Notes under the pieces: generated by a model
Told to the model about the DNA's origin: nothing
Databases searched by the model: none
The model's input: the letters and a program-made list of their open reading frames with translations, nothing else
Translations under genes and position numbers: made by a program
Shown: positions 11,685 to 64,000 of the stretch, piece after piece
Position numbering within the stretch: the first letter of the stretch is position 1
Layout: the number at the start of each line of letters is the position of its first letter
Source: Flaccisagitta enflata
Taxonomy: Eukaryota > Chaetognatha > Sagittoidea > Aphragmophora
Assembly (NCBI GenBank): GCA_965153355.1
Contig: OZ231127.1
Coordinates: 86,428,001-86,492,000 of the forward strand
DNA length: 64,000 nucleotides
Direction: 5' to 3'

Positions 11685-13166
11685 TCAATTACAGGATCAT
11701 CTTGCCAAAAACAATATTCTTTTTAAAAATCAGTCGGGTTTCCGCAGTAATTATTCCACGGATACATGTTTGATCGGTTTATCAGATTTTATAAATGGTG
11801 AGATTGCAAAAGGTAATTTGGTGGGAATGGTGTTGATCGACCTTCAAAAGGCGTTCGACACCGTTGATCATGAAATATTACTATCTAAATTAGAAGCTAT
11901 TGGTGTGACCTCTGTTTCCTGGTTTCGGTCATATTTGTGTGGTAGGGAACAATGTGTGTCAATCAATGGATCAATATCGGAGTTCTTAGCGGTAACTTGT
12001 GGCGTACCGCAAGGATCTATACTTGGCCCCCAGCTTTTTCTCTTATACATAAATGATTTATGTACTTGTTTAAACTGTGACCTTTCTTTGTATGCAGATG
12101 ACTCCGCGATTATCTATTCACACAAGGATCCAGCTTTTATTACGCATCATCTTAGCCTTCAATTATCGGAGTGCAAACGTTGGCTGACGGACAACAAACT
12201 TTCCCTCCATGTTGGCAAAACGGAGTTTATCCTTTTTGGGACAAGTAAGAGGTTAAGCAAGGTTGGGACTTCAAACGTCACATGTGAGGGATCGATTGTT
12301 GAACGAACGGACAGCGTTAAGTACTTGGGGGTCTTATTGGATGGGATTTTTAATGGCAAGTCTCATGCCGGGAAAATTATCAAAAAATGTGCAGGCAGAC
12401 TGTCGTTTATTTTTAGAAATTCTTCTCTTATGGATTTTCATACACGTAAAACGCTTTTCTTTGCTCTAGTTCAACCTCATCTTGACTATTGCTCCTCATC
12501 ATGGTACAGTGTCATAAACAAGTCTTTTCAGCTAAAGATGGATGTTATTATGAGACGAATGGTCAGATTTGTTTTCTCAATGCATCATATGGATCACGTT
12601 GGTACAAGGGAGTTCAAGAGTCTTGGTTGGCTCACTTTTTCCGATCGCGTTAAATACTTCAAACTATGTCACGTATTCAAAATCCGGTCAGGGAACGCCC
12701 CCCCTAATATCGCAGTCTTTTACATCCCTGATTCTGTTTCCAACCTATCCACTTATGGCAGCCTTAGACTTCACAGTCTCAGCAACTTAAACAGGCGTCA
12801 GCGAAAACCACGAGTTTTTCATACACAGCAATGACGGCTTGGAATCAGCTGCCTCCATCCTTAAAGAATGTAAAGTCGGAGTCCGCCTTCAAAGGGCGAC
12901 TTAAAGAGTATCTTCTTTCCCAGTATTGATTTTTATTGGTCTCTGTTTTGGCTTTGTCTAACGGAATCTGATGCTCAAACACGTTTTAGTCTAATGTTTT
13001 ATGATTGTTTTTATTCTTTTATGATTTTTTATGTTTTTTTTATGGACCCTGATGGAAACAAGTCACACCAACTTTTTCAGGCTATCCACGATCAAAGTTT
13101 TTATACGATTTAATCTGAGATTGTACTGTACCTTTGAATCGAAATACATACTACTACTACTACTAT
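11685..13166 (+). mobile_element. 5'-truncated non-LTR retrotransposon (LINE)
   Basis: This encodes the reverse-transcriptase half of a LINE, then a roughly 330-bp 3' region ending in a CTA/TAC triplet run (13148-13165), the kind of short 3' microsatellite tail seen in several CR1/jockey-like groups. Homology starts abruptly in mid-domain at about 11685, a typical 5' truncation. It sits inside the TTAATTAA array, which resumes immediately at 13167, so it inserted after that array formed. I could not define a target-site duplication. The clade (CR1- or jockey-like) is inferred only from motif style. Confidence 0.85.
11687..12834 (+). pseudogene. LINE reverse transcriptase fragment, frameshifted
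   Basis: The frame is open from about 11687; the first Met is at 11770. It shows the RT fingers motif (GFRSNYSTD), the DLQKAFDTVDHEIL segment with the first catalytic Asp, the thumb-proximal GVPQGSILGP motif, and the catalytic YADD box (12091-12102), in the family order. The downstream NKLSLHVGKTEFILF segment is also typical. The frame ends at 12834 after VFHTQQ, but another frame continues at once with TAWNQLPPSLKNVKS and FKGRLKEYLL to 12929, the usual LINE C-terminus. A single frameshift near 12815 therefore breaks it. No endonuclease domain is present. Confidence 0.88.
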
Positions 13167-13830
13167 GTTAATTAACACCACATTTCAACTGTTAATTAAC
13201 ACTTAAAAAATTGTATATTCTTAATATTTTGTTAATAATTTATATTTCTTTGTGTTAATTAACACATGAAATTGGGTGTTAATTACCATCAAAAACAGCA
13301 TGTTAATTAACAGCGTGTAAGGAAATCAATTTCATAACTGTTTAGTCTAATTTATGAATTAACTTTGATGATTTTTTAAACCTTTATTAATTCTGGAAAG
13401 TCACACCAACATTGAATATTTTCAAAATATGTTAATGATTTATATACCTTTGAAGAAATTAACTACCACTGTTAATTAACACCCAATTAGCTACTGAAAA
13501 AAGTGTAAATTGCATAAATCATGTTTTTAAAATAATTGGGTTAAACTTGGTAAATTTCTTAAATTCAAGTGTTAATTAACATTATTTATCAACAAACCGT
13601 TAATACCCAAAATGGTATATTAAAAGTGGAAATCTATATTTTTGTGTTTTTAATTAATTTGTTGAAAGTATGGGTCATTAATTAATAATCAACACATGTA
13701 TGTGATATAGGTTTTGACCTAATAACCTTTCTACAACCTATTTTCACTTAATTTTCTAAAAATAAAAAATGATTTCTTATAATTTTTACCTATTAGTGTT
13801 GATTAACGGCGTTAAAGTACTGTTAATTAC
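13167..13830. repeat. TTAATTAAC palindromic array, right part
   Basis: Continuation of the array after the LINE, in the second orientation (CATCAAAAACAGCATGTTAA at 13288-13307), decaying to AT-rich sequence after about 13.4 kb. Confidence 0.75.
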
Positions 13831-13893
13831 CATGGCCAAAATCAGGGACGATATACCAGTGATGTAAAAATGTTCATTCTTGAAAAACAAGAT

Positions 13894-14107
13894 TTACATT
13901 ACTTCAGGAATGTTTCTCAAGGTGGCGTAAGTCATTCCAATTGCCAATACCTCCTTCATATTCTTCTTTCGTCCGCCTTTTCCCCCTTTGCCGGATTTGG
14001 CGAATTTATCGACTGCTCCTTTGCTCGATTGGAATTGTTTCTTTTCCCCGCTGCCGCGTCGACTCCAGTCTGATTCAGCTTTTTCAATCTTCGCTGTCCG
14101 CTCAAGT
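13894..14107 (-). CDS. Candidate 3'-terminal exon, Lys/Gly-rich
   Basis: After a strong acceptor (TTTTTTTCTAG, intron side 14108-14118) the minus strand is open for 70 codons to a TAA at 13894-13896. It reads LERTAKIEKAESDWSRRGSG, then a basic Gly-Lys stretch (GKGGKGGRKK) and ends RNIPEVM. It opens with one base completing a codon, so it is phase-compatible with the donor of the exon at 21598-21764 and could be an alternative last exon of the large minus-strand gene; that would skip the exon at 20972-21119. A second frame is also open to a stop near 13950. It could equally be the end of another gene or chance. Confidence 0.35.
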
Positions 14108-14234
14108 CTAGAAAAAAATCGCAAAAAGAAATAATGCATTTTAAAAGTACATCTAAGATCGGTATTTAATTCAATTAAATATCTCGAGATGTAAGATTAA
14201 AGAATCCTCTTTTTCAAAAGCTTACCTATCTAAC

Positions 14235-14420
14235 CGTTCACAATGGTTTGAGAAACCCGCAGCTAAAGAAATAACCCGTACCCACCCTAAAACCGACCAA
14301 AATCACCCTCAAAAGTCACCATTCACCTACACAATGGTTTGAGAGACCCGCCGCTAAAGAAATAACCCGTACCCACCCTCAAACCGACCAAAATCACCCT
14401 CAAAAGTCACCATTCACCCG
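14235..14420. repeat. 91-bp direct duplication
   Basis: Two nearly identical copies beginning CAATGGTTTGAGA at 14241 and 14332, with few differences. Confidence 0.85.
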
Positions 14421-15596
14421 TTCTAATCAGTCGGCTGGTCGGTCCGTCATGGAGCCCAGCAAGTGTCGGTCTGTCTCTCTGTTTTTCGATAATGCATACG
14501 CTCTTTTTTAGATGCGTTCTCGCATCTCTCTAAGAGGGTCAGTCTACGATTGAAATTTTTTGTTTTTTTCTCGGAATTTCACACCACGGCGAAGATTTAA
14601 TTGGTGCAGTATCAAGTTGTAATACCCTTTTTTTTTATAAGAACGTCATTTTTTCTTTTGAAGGCTTCATGTTCTTATTTTCAAAACCAAATGAAGCATT
14701 CTAAGTTCTTAGAGCGTTCTTATTTCTGAATACTATTTAAACTATAGGAAACCTTATGATATAATATTACTCAATTATAGTAAATATATTTCTATTGAAT
14801 ACTGTTAAAACAAATGCTTATCATTAAAGTCTAAGAATATTTTCATGATCTTTATTCAAAATTTATGAAATATCATATTATTTATACTAAAATTTAAATG
14901 TTTTCCTAATGTTTTTTTGATATTACCTTCAGCGAAATTTTTTTCTCAAGACGTGAAGCCTATGTATGTTCTTAAAATGTTCTTTATTTTGGGGCCATTC
15001 GAAGCCTTGATTTTCTTATAAACTAGGTTCTTATAAAAAAAAGAGTGTATGTAAAACCCAACCCTCACCTGGCCCTAACGATAGCCCTAAGCCTAAACCT
15101 AAAACCATCCCCAAGCCTATCCCTATCCCTAATACAACCCCTAACCCGCTTAAAAAGTCTTAAAAACAAAAAACGTCATCGATTTAAGCAAGTATTTCGG
15201 TCAGTCCGTTCATCCGTCCGTCCGTTCATCCGTCTGTCCGTTCATCTGTCCGTCGATCCATCCATTACGCACAATAACGCCTGTGTAAAAATTGCATTTC
15301 TCGATTGACTACTCTTTTGGGCCGCGGCGATGTTGTAAACTAACTGAAACAATCTCCAAGGTAGTTTAAGACGCTCGTTTCAAATTTTCTTTTAAAATCT
15401 GTGTCCGTCAACCTTTCACTCTTTATGTTGCGCATGTTCACCGCGAAATTCAGAAGACACGGTGACACAGTAAGGACGCATCGTTGCTCAATCGGACTAG
15501 TTTTCACAAGAACATTTTTGGTCTTAGTTTACAAGAGGACCTTACTGATTTTTTTTATTGCTGACAAACCCTCTTCAAAGTTGAGTATGGGGTAGC
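14421..15596. other. AT-rich DNA with repeat ends and CCCTAA-like tract
   Basis: Contains a GATGCGTTCTCGCATCTC transposon-like end at 14511-14528, then AT-rich unique sequence. A degenerate CCCTAA run (15056-15145) resembles an interstitial telomeric repeat. A GTCCGTTCATCC microsatellite lies at 15200-15262. No coding region is supported. Confidence 0.45.
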
Positions 15597-15821
15597 CCAC
15601 CCTGTTAATCCATCTGGTAAAAGAATTACGGCAGAGACACCTTTCAAAACCACTTTCTTTTGCTCAGTAACTGCACGGAGATTTCCGATAAAATAGGGGC
15701 AAAAAAATTCGCTTACAAACTTTTCTTCCAACACTCCTTTTGTCGTGGGTTGTTAGTACAGGCCACATAATGCAATTTCCATTAGATAAGGTAACTTCTA
15801 AAGCCTCTATCTCCTAAACGA

Positions 15822-15908
15822 ATTGAGCAAATGACCTCAACTTGGGCTCATTTTAAAGAGCTTTGTCTGCTCTTTAAAATGAGCTCAAGTTGAGGTCATT
15901 TGCTCAAT
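15822..15908. repeat. Long hairpin unit 1 of the left arm
   Basis: An almost perfect inverted repeat of about 38 bp per arm: GAGCAAATGACCTCAACTTG on the left and its reverse complement on the right, around a TTTAAAGAGC..GCTCTTTAAA centre. Confidence 0.85.
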
Positions 15909-16003
15909 TTCTTTAGGAGCAACATTCTTCCAAAGTTGATGTTGTTTTCAGAAAAATGGCAAAGACCCTTACTACTTTGAGAGTTTGTATCTCTTAGATG
16001 AAT

Positions 16004-16088
16004 CGAGCAAATGATCTGAACTTGAGCTTACTTTAAAGAGCTGGCAAAGCTCTAAAAAATGAGCTCGAAGTTGAGATCATTTGCTCAA
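16004..16088. repeat. Long hairpin unit 2 of the left arm
   Basis: A diverged copy of the hairpin at 15822-15908, about 180 bp downstream. Related units are seen at 17190-17260, 19500-19570, 19655-19750 and 19840-19930. Confidence 0.8.
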
Positions 16089-16237
16089 TTTGTTAAGGAG
16101 CTGCAGTCTCCCAAAGTTGATGTTATTTTCAGAAAAATAACAAAGACCCATACAACTTAAGAGCTTGTATCTCTTAAACAAATAGAGCTAAAGACCTCAA
16201 CTTGGGCACATTTTAAACAAGGCCAAGAGATGTCCAT

Positions 16238-17192
16238 TAGATGCGTCCTCTTTAGATGTAAGATATTATCATACAAATTATTAAGATATAAAGATATTAG
16301 GATATAATAATATGAAAATATAAAGATTCAGAGATAAAGAGAAAAATATAAACTGATTCCTCTCTCCCCCTACGCCTCTCCAGCCCTCCCCCCACGCTTC
16401 CCCACCCCCTCCCCCCAAGTCTCCCTACCCCTCCCCCCACGCCTCCCTACCCCTCCCTACCCCTCTCCCCCACGCCTCCCCACCCCTTCCCCCACGTGTC
16501 CCCACCCCTCCCCGCCTCAACCTCACGAAGAGACATGAAGGGACTTGGAGAGACATGGAGGGATATGGAGAGACATAAGGAAACATGAGGAGACATATAG
16601 AGACATGAAGAGACATAAGAGACATAAGAGACATAAGAGACATAAGAGACCGAAGAGATATAAGAGATATAAGAGATATAAGAGACATAAGAGACAAAAG
16701 AGACATATGAGACATATGACACATATGACACATATAGGAGACATATAGGAGACATATAGGAGACATGTAGGAGACATGAAGGGACAAAAGAGACAAAAGA
16801 GACATAGAGACTAAGAGACTAAGAGACTAAGAGACTAAGAGACTTAAGAGACTTAAGAGACTTAAGAGACATAAGAGACATAAGAGACATAAGAGACATA
16901 AGAGACATAAGAGACATAAGAGACATAAGAGACATAAGAGACATATAGGAGACAAAAGAGACATAAAGGAGACAAAAGAGACAAAAGAGATGAAAGAGAC
17001 ATAAGAGACATATAGGAGACAAAAGAGACATAAAGGAGACAAAAGAGACAAAAGAGATGAAAGAGACATAAGAGACATGAAGAGACATGAAGAGAAAACC
17101 CTATAATTTGCCTTTAGAAAATTTCGCGTTACAGACGGACATACCTACGTAAGGACAGAGCCTCTTATAGAGATGCGAGGACGCATCTAAGA
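16238..17192. mobile_element. TIR element TTAGATGCGTCCTC with hexamer core
   Basis: Starts TTAGATGCGTCCTC and ends GAGGACGCATCTAA, a perfect 14-bp terminal inverted repeat. It interrupts the hairpin units of the foldback arm. It has no coding capacity; most of its interior is an AGACAT-type array. Related ends occur at 14511, 45449/46795 and 49397/49666. Confidence 0.65.
16530..17095. repeat. AGACAT hexanucleotide-type array
   Basis: Long run of AGACAT/AGACATA units with higher-order 60-bp repeats near 16940-17060. Preceded by a C-rich minisatellite (CCCCTCCCCCCACGCCTCC type) at 16360-16515. Confidence 0.9.
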
Positions 17193-17339
17193 AACAGTTA
17201 TGCTCTTTAAAATGAGTTCAAATTGAGATGATTTGCTCTATTTGTTTAGGAGCAACCATCAGAATTATGCGAAGATGCTTACAATTATGGAAGCTTTTTT
17301 TTTAAAGTTTGTCTGTCTATCTGTCCCTATGTACATCCC

Positions 17340-19480
17340 CCCCCTCCCCGGATGCCTCTCAGGCCCAAATATGGCTCTTTCACATCTGAAATCAGTCCAA
17401 AGAAGCCCAAATCAACCCTCTCAGACCTAAAATCACCTCTCTCAGGTCCAAAATTTGTTCTCTCAGATCCAAAACCAGCCTTCTCACACTGAAAATCAAC
17501 CCTCTTCAGTCCAAAATTAGCCCTCTCAGACCCTATGTCAGCCCTCCCAGGCCTGTATTCAGCCCTCTCTGGCCTAAAGTATGCCCTATGAGGCCTCAAA
17601 TTTGCCCTCTCAAGCCTAAAATCTGACCTCTCAGGATGGATGGACATGAGGAATATCACTCCTGTGTCCTACAGGACATTGGCTCTTTGAGGCCGCTGCC
17701 CTGCTCTTGGTCCACATCTTCAGGTGATCACTCTGAGCAGGGCATAGGGTACCGCTGACTATGTGAAATCCTTGATTGGCTTGTTACTTTTTTGGCGTTT
17801 TTGGGCATTTAAAGCTCACTGCTCCTGCCCAAATGCCGTGATGACCTTCATCACTGCCCCTGCCCACTTGCACGCGACTAGGGTAGCCATGTATTTGGCC
17901 TTGCTTAGTTCAAAAGACCTAATTTTTAGCTTGATTTGGGGTCCTGGAGCTCTGATTTATGGCGTGAAAGGCCTGATATGGGAATTGAGGGGCCAGATTT
18001 GTGGTTTGAGGGGCCTGATTTGGGGTCTAAGAGGCCTGGATTGAGGCTGGGGGGCATATACAAGTCATCCAAGGATCGCACATGGTCAGCGGTTCCCAAT
18101 GCCCTGCTTGGAGTGATTTGCTGCACATGGTCAGCGGCCCCAAAGGACACAGGGGTGAATTTCCAGACGTCCTGAGAAGGCACATTTATGGGCTGATTTG
18201 ATTGATTGGAGCGCAGTAATGAGGCATGTAGGGGCTGATTTAGGGGGTCTTCAGGCTCAAATGAGACCAGGGATGAGGGCAGATAGAGACCTTAGAGGGT
18301 TTTTTTGAGGGCTGGATTGAGACTGAAGTGGTCAGACAGTATGAGAGGACTGATTTTTGGCTTGAGAGAGCTAATTTTGGACCTGAGAGGGCTGACTTTG
18401 GGCCTAAGAAAGTTGAGTTTTGGGTCTGAGAGGGTTAATTTAGAGCCTGGGGATAGGGGACCTTGGGGGGGGGGTGGATGTACGTACGTACAAAAGGACG
18501 CACCTCTGGAAATTCACCCCTGTGGCCTACAGCCTACAGGATATTCACCCTTTGGGGCGTACCCAAAGAGCTTATCACTCAGTCTACCGCATAATGCAGA
18601 GACAGAATGGAAATAGCATGACATTGAGGATAAAACTCGAGGATGATTCCACAAATTTTTAGGGTTTTCCCCCAGCCTCAAACTGGTCCTCCATGACCTT
18701 CTTACCTCAAATCTGGCCTCTCAGACCCCAAAATAAGCCTCTCAGACAACAGATCTGGAACTTCAGGTCCCAAATCAGGCCTTTCACACTGCAAATCAGA
18801 CCTCCAAGACCCCAATTCAAGCCTCTCAGACCCAGAAGCCGATCTTTTGGACTAGAACAAGTGACACTGGGTCATAATATTGTTGCGGATGGGTGGACAG
18901 GGCCATCCAACCCCCATCCACACCCCAACCCCCATCCACACCTTAACCCCAATCCCACATACACAAACATATACAAATTGCATCTAAAACACTTGTTATC
19001 CCACTTTTCAACTTGATGACACCAGACCAACAGACCAACGGACCAACGGATTGACAGACAGGCGGACGGACAACGCCACTGATAGTTTGTGTCTGCAACT
19101 AAAAAAAACCTCCAAGACTTCTTATTAGGCCTATAAGACCTCATATTATGCGTTTAAGACCTCATATCAGGCTTTGTCAGCCTCTTCAATCAGTGGCTAC
19201 AGTAGTTGATGCAATTTGCAAATTTGCGCATCTTTCAACTTTCCTTCACGACCAACCAACCAATCAACCAATCAAGTGATGCACATAAAAATCCTCAAAT
19301 TTTGTTTTAGTTGTGTCAATGTCCAACATACTTTGTCCATCCGTCTGTCCATCTGTCCATCCATCAATTGGTCAAACTTTACTTTTTTTGTTTTTTTGGC
19401 GTTTATGGGTGGTTATTGCATTACTGCTGCTGCCCACCAGCACGCAACTTGTCATTTTTTGGAAAATAACAAACATTGAA
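17340..19480. repeat. Dispersed-repeat cluster with 20-22 bp minisatellite cores
   Basis: Cores in the reverse orientation at 17345-17635 (CCCTCTCAGACCTAAAATC type), in the forward orientation at 17935-18045 and 18180-18465, and in reverse at 18670-18860. Borders such as GAGGCCGCTGCCC (17688), CATGGTCAGCGG and GCACGCGACTAGGGTAGCC recur. No gene is seen. Confidence 0.6.
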
Positions 19481-20167
19481 AGACAGTTGCTCCTAAACAA
19501 ATAGAGCATATGTCCATAATTTTAAAGAGCGCTGTCTGTTCTTTTAAATGAGCCCATATTGAGGTCTTAGGCTCTGTTTATATAAGAGATACAAGCTCTT
19601 TGCCATTTTTCTGAATTTAACATCAACTTTGAAAGCCTGCTGCTCGTACACAAATTGAGCAAATGACCTTAACTTGGGCTCATTTTAAGATCTAAAGAGC
19701 TCTGTCTGTTCTTTAAAATGAGCCCAAGTTGAGTTCATTTGCTCATTTTGTTGAAGAGATACCAACTCTCAAAGTAGTATGGGTCTTTGAGATTTTTCTG
19801 AAAGTTACATCAACTTTGGAAGACCCTTGCTCCTAGACGAATTGAGCAAATGATCTCAACTTGGGCTCATTTCAAAGAGCTTTGTCCGCTCTTTAAAATG
19901 AGCCCAAGTTGAGGTCATTTGCTCTATTCGTTCAGGAGATTTAAGCTTAAGAAGTTACCTTATCTTATGGAAATTGCTTCATGTGACCTGTACTTACAAC
20001 CCATAACAAATGGGGCGTTTGAGGAAAAGTTTGTAAGTGAATTTTTTTTGCTCCTATTTTATCGCAAGTCTCCATGCATTAACTGAACACGGGGAAGTGG
20101 TTTTGAAAGGTGTCTTTGCCGCAAATCTTTTACCGGATGGAATTAACAGGGTGAGCCGTAGGGATTG

Positions 20168-20192
20168 AGTTAGGGTTAGGGGTTTAGTGTAA
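20168..20192. repeat. Short TTAGGG-like stretch
   Basis: Reads GAGTTAGGGTTAGGGGTTTA just outside the right foldback arm, mirrored by the CCCTAA-like tract outside the left arm at 15056-15145. Confidence 0.5.
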
Positions 20193-20199
20193 TTACCTT

Positions 20200-20870
20200 T
20201 TTGAGCAATTTTTAGTCGCGGACACGCGACTCTACACCTTGCCGTGTCGGTCGGTAGGTCGGTCGGTAGATCGGTAGGTCCGTCACATTTTTGAATTCCG
20301 AGCGATTTTTGCATTACTGCTCCTGCCCAACCGTCCGCGACTGGATTGCCGTGTATCTGGCCTTGTTAAGATTAATTCCGTGTTGCGATAAGTTAGTAGT
20401 TTTTGAAATATCGCCCTCGGACTAAAATGTAATAGGTGGTTCAGCATCTCTATTACTATTATTGTTTAAAATCACGGAATAACGAATAACGATTCGTTAA
20501 GAGGCCTTGTCCGACTATTCGAAAGTTTCGTGTCTAAATATATGAAAAAGAAGATGTGTACTGATTAGAACTGGTTTTACGCTGTTCGGGATCTCTCATC
20601 AGCTATCAGTCGAGCCGACAACGTTGGGAAGCACATACTATCAGCTTCTGTTGTCGTTCCAGAAATAGTGGTTTGTGTGGATAAACGAGTACACGTTCAG
20701 TGTAATTTCCTAAACGTTGTTAGATTCATATTTTTTCCTCCTGAACACATTGAAGAGCTTTTAGCTTTTAGCAAGCCAAATTCTTCCAATAACAAAATAA
20801 TTTAGCAAAATCGATAACTTATGCCAATTATGATTATTCAACTTTCATGAGAAACTGATTTACTACGTCT
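20200..20870. other. No gene recognised
   Basis: Contains reverse complements of family A/B repeat ends (AGTCGCGGACACGCGACT near 20214, GTGTATCTGGCCTTGTT near 20350), then unique AT-rich sequence. Confidence 0.4.
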
Positions 20871-20872
20871 GA

Positions 20873-20878
20873 TTTATT
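20873..20878 (-). terminator. Polyadenylation signal AATAAA
   Basis: Plus-strand TTTATT reads AATAAA on the minus strand, about 94 bases after the TAA of the last exon of the large gene. A second A-rich stretch follows. This supports the gene ending here. Confidence 0.6.
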
Positions 20879-20971
20879 ATGTCTGATAAACAAATTCCCA
20901 TATTAGATTTCTTTAGTGCTGCTGCAATATGCAAATGAGTCATGAACGACATCCACACCAGAGATCGAGCG

Positions 20972-63032
<42,061 letters not shown>

Positions 63033-63260
63033 CTGTCGACGAGAATAATGACAACGACGATTAATGTTCGATGGTTACGTCGAAAATGAACGCATCGAGG
63101 TGAGCTCCTACCGGAGGCGTGGGGCCTATCACGATCACTTATCAAATATGCTGGGCAAATGGCATTTTCGGTTATACCCAGCAACAGTCATTTTCTTTAA
63201 AGACAGTTAAATTGATCAAGAAGAACGCGAACGATGATTTGTGCCACTTTTACGTTGCCT

Positions 63261-63308
63261 TCTTCAGGTCATTGACGCTCATCGCCACAGGTTGCCACGC
63301 ACTGTGAG
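63261..63308 (-). CDS. Weak candidate upstream exon
   Basis: Acceptor CGCTCACAG then T-GCG-TGG, reading AWQPVAMSVNDLKKAT; donor AAC|GTAAAA. The start resembles exon 1 (AWEQMDLAS), but the exit phase does not match the exon 1 entry phase. It could be a diverged duplicate exon or chance. Confidence 0.25.
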
Positions 63309-63309
63309 C

Positions 63310-63810
63310 GGTGAACTGTGAGGCGCTCAAGTCAAATGTGATTTGCTCAGGCGAACCTATCGACTCTCGAGCTTATGGGAATCGCGAGTAATAGCAGCGC
63401 TGCACAATCTATTTTTTTTCACCGAATATTCATTTCAATGTAATCTTTTCATTTTCGGCAGATCCCGTTACTCAAAATCAAGAAGATTACGTTCACAAAT
63501 GGAAAGTATTCTTTTTATCCACTACATTACGTAAATACAATAAAATATTTCTTATTTATAATTCTAATTGACTGTGGCCTCATGTTAGCCATTTCAAACA
63601 ACGAAAAAAATGGAAATTGCATTATGCTAATGAGGTTATCAACGCTCACAAACGCTACCCATCTCGCTTGTTATCTTAACCGTGACCTTTTTCGTAATAT
63701 TTTTGAAATATTCATGGTAAGTATCTTAAAAATTCTTTCCCTTCCGAGGTAACTCATTCTCTTCTATGCTGATCGTTGCTTCCGAATCAACACTTTTGGC
63801 CCACGGACAA
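63310..63810. other. No feature recognised
   Basis: AT-rich unique sequence; no repeat border or exon is supported. Confidence 0.4.
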
Positions 63811-63820
63811 TAAGACTCAC

Positions 63821-63843
63821 CTTGTAGTTACGGTGTTCCATCG
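63821..63843 (-). CDS. Weak candidate first coding exon
   Basis: Minus strand ATGGAACACCGTAACTACAA followed by a consensus G|GTGAGT donor (63820). An ATG so close to a strong donor could be the start exon of the large gene, or a micro-exon after ATCATAG. Phases do not join to exon 1 directly. Confidence 0.25.
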
Positions 63844-63879
63844 CTATGATTCACAAATTAACAAAAACAAAATTGACAA

Positions 63880-63914
63880 AAAGCAAAAACAACAACAACA
63901 ACAACAACAACAAT

Positions 63915-63967
<53 letters not shown>

Positions 63968-64000
63968 AAACAACAACAACAACAACAACAACAACCACAA
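63880..64000. repeat. CAA trinucleotide tract, runs off the window
   Basis: Near-pure CAA to the last base. Confidence 0.95.

Larger units (their letters stand above)
15597..20155. mobile_element. Foldback element with about 600-bp inverted arms
   Basis: 15597-16235 is matched by the reverse complement of 19490-20155. Anchors include CACCTTTCAAAACCACTT, ACCCTGTTAAT, ACAAACTTTTC and the hairpin units below. The arms contain tandem units that are themselves hairpins. The interior (16238-19480) is filled with other repeats. This is the structure of foldback transposons; no transposase gene is visible, so mobility is inferred. Confidence 0.6.

Noticed and set aside
20168-20192. TTAGGG stretch as a chromosome end
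   Set aside because: Only about three degenerate units, internal to the window and flanked by repeats; at most interstitial.

Overview
The window is eukaryotic, almost certainly from an invertebrate animal: canonical GT-AG introns, a non-LTR retrotransposon, TA- and 8-bp-duplicating miniature DNA transposons, TTAGGG-like stretches, a TATA-box gene for a secreted dibasic-processed protein, and an extreme load of microsatellites. I cannot name the species.

Layout. 1-20 kb has no convincing protein-coding gene apart from a possible terminal exon at 13.9-14.1 kb. It holds dispersed repeats with 20-22 bp minisatellite interiors (0.6-5.7 kb), a near-palindromic 22-bp array (6.7-7.0 kb), simple-sequence DNA (7.6-8.6 kb), an inverted repeat with a tRNA-like core (8.8-9.3 kb), an AT-rich TTAATTAA palindromic array split by a dead LINE (9.7-13.8 kb), and a foldback element (15.6-20.2 kb).

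20.97-63.03 kb is dominated by one minus-strand gene. I traced 37 exons whose splice phases join in one frame (about 1724 residues after allowing for one suspected 1-bp insertion), with a stop at 20972-20974 and AATAAA at 20873-20878. The protein is charged, helical and repetitive. Its upstream part contains ten consecutive 114-bp phase-symmetric exons, each coding the same 38-residue two-helix unit. Its downstream part carries a degenerate pattern (L..AI.SGD...L..AL..AK..GL). I do not recognise the family. The 5' end lies beyond the window or in weak candidate exons at 63.2-63.9 kb.

Inside its 13.2-kb intron (38.14-51.35 kb) sits a complete nine-exon plus-strand gene (41162-48847, 423 residues) with TATA box, signal peptide, two Lys-Arg sites and about 40 cysteines; it is secreted and of unknown function.

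The most unusual theme is that at least seven tandem arrays are built from exon-intron junctions of these two genes: part of an exon plus its splice donor or acceptor, repeated 4-17 times in the neighbouring intron. In addition, GT and GA microsatellites directly form or abut several splice sites. The same locus thus shows tandem growth at microsatellite, junction and whole-exon scale. Introns also carry well-delimited miniature transposons, several of them nested.
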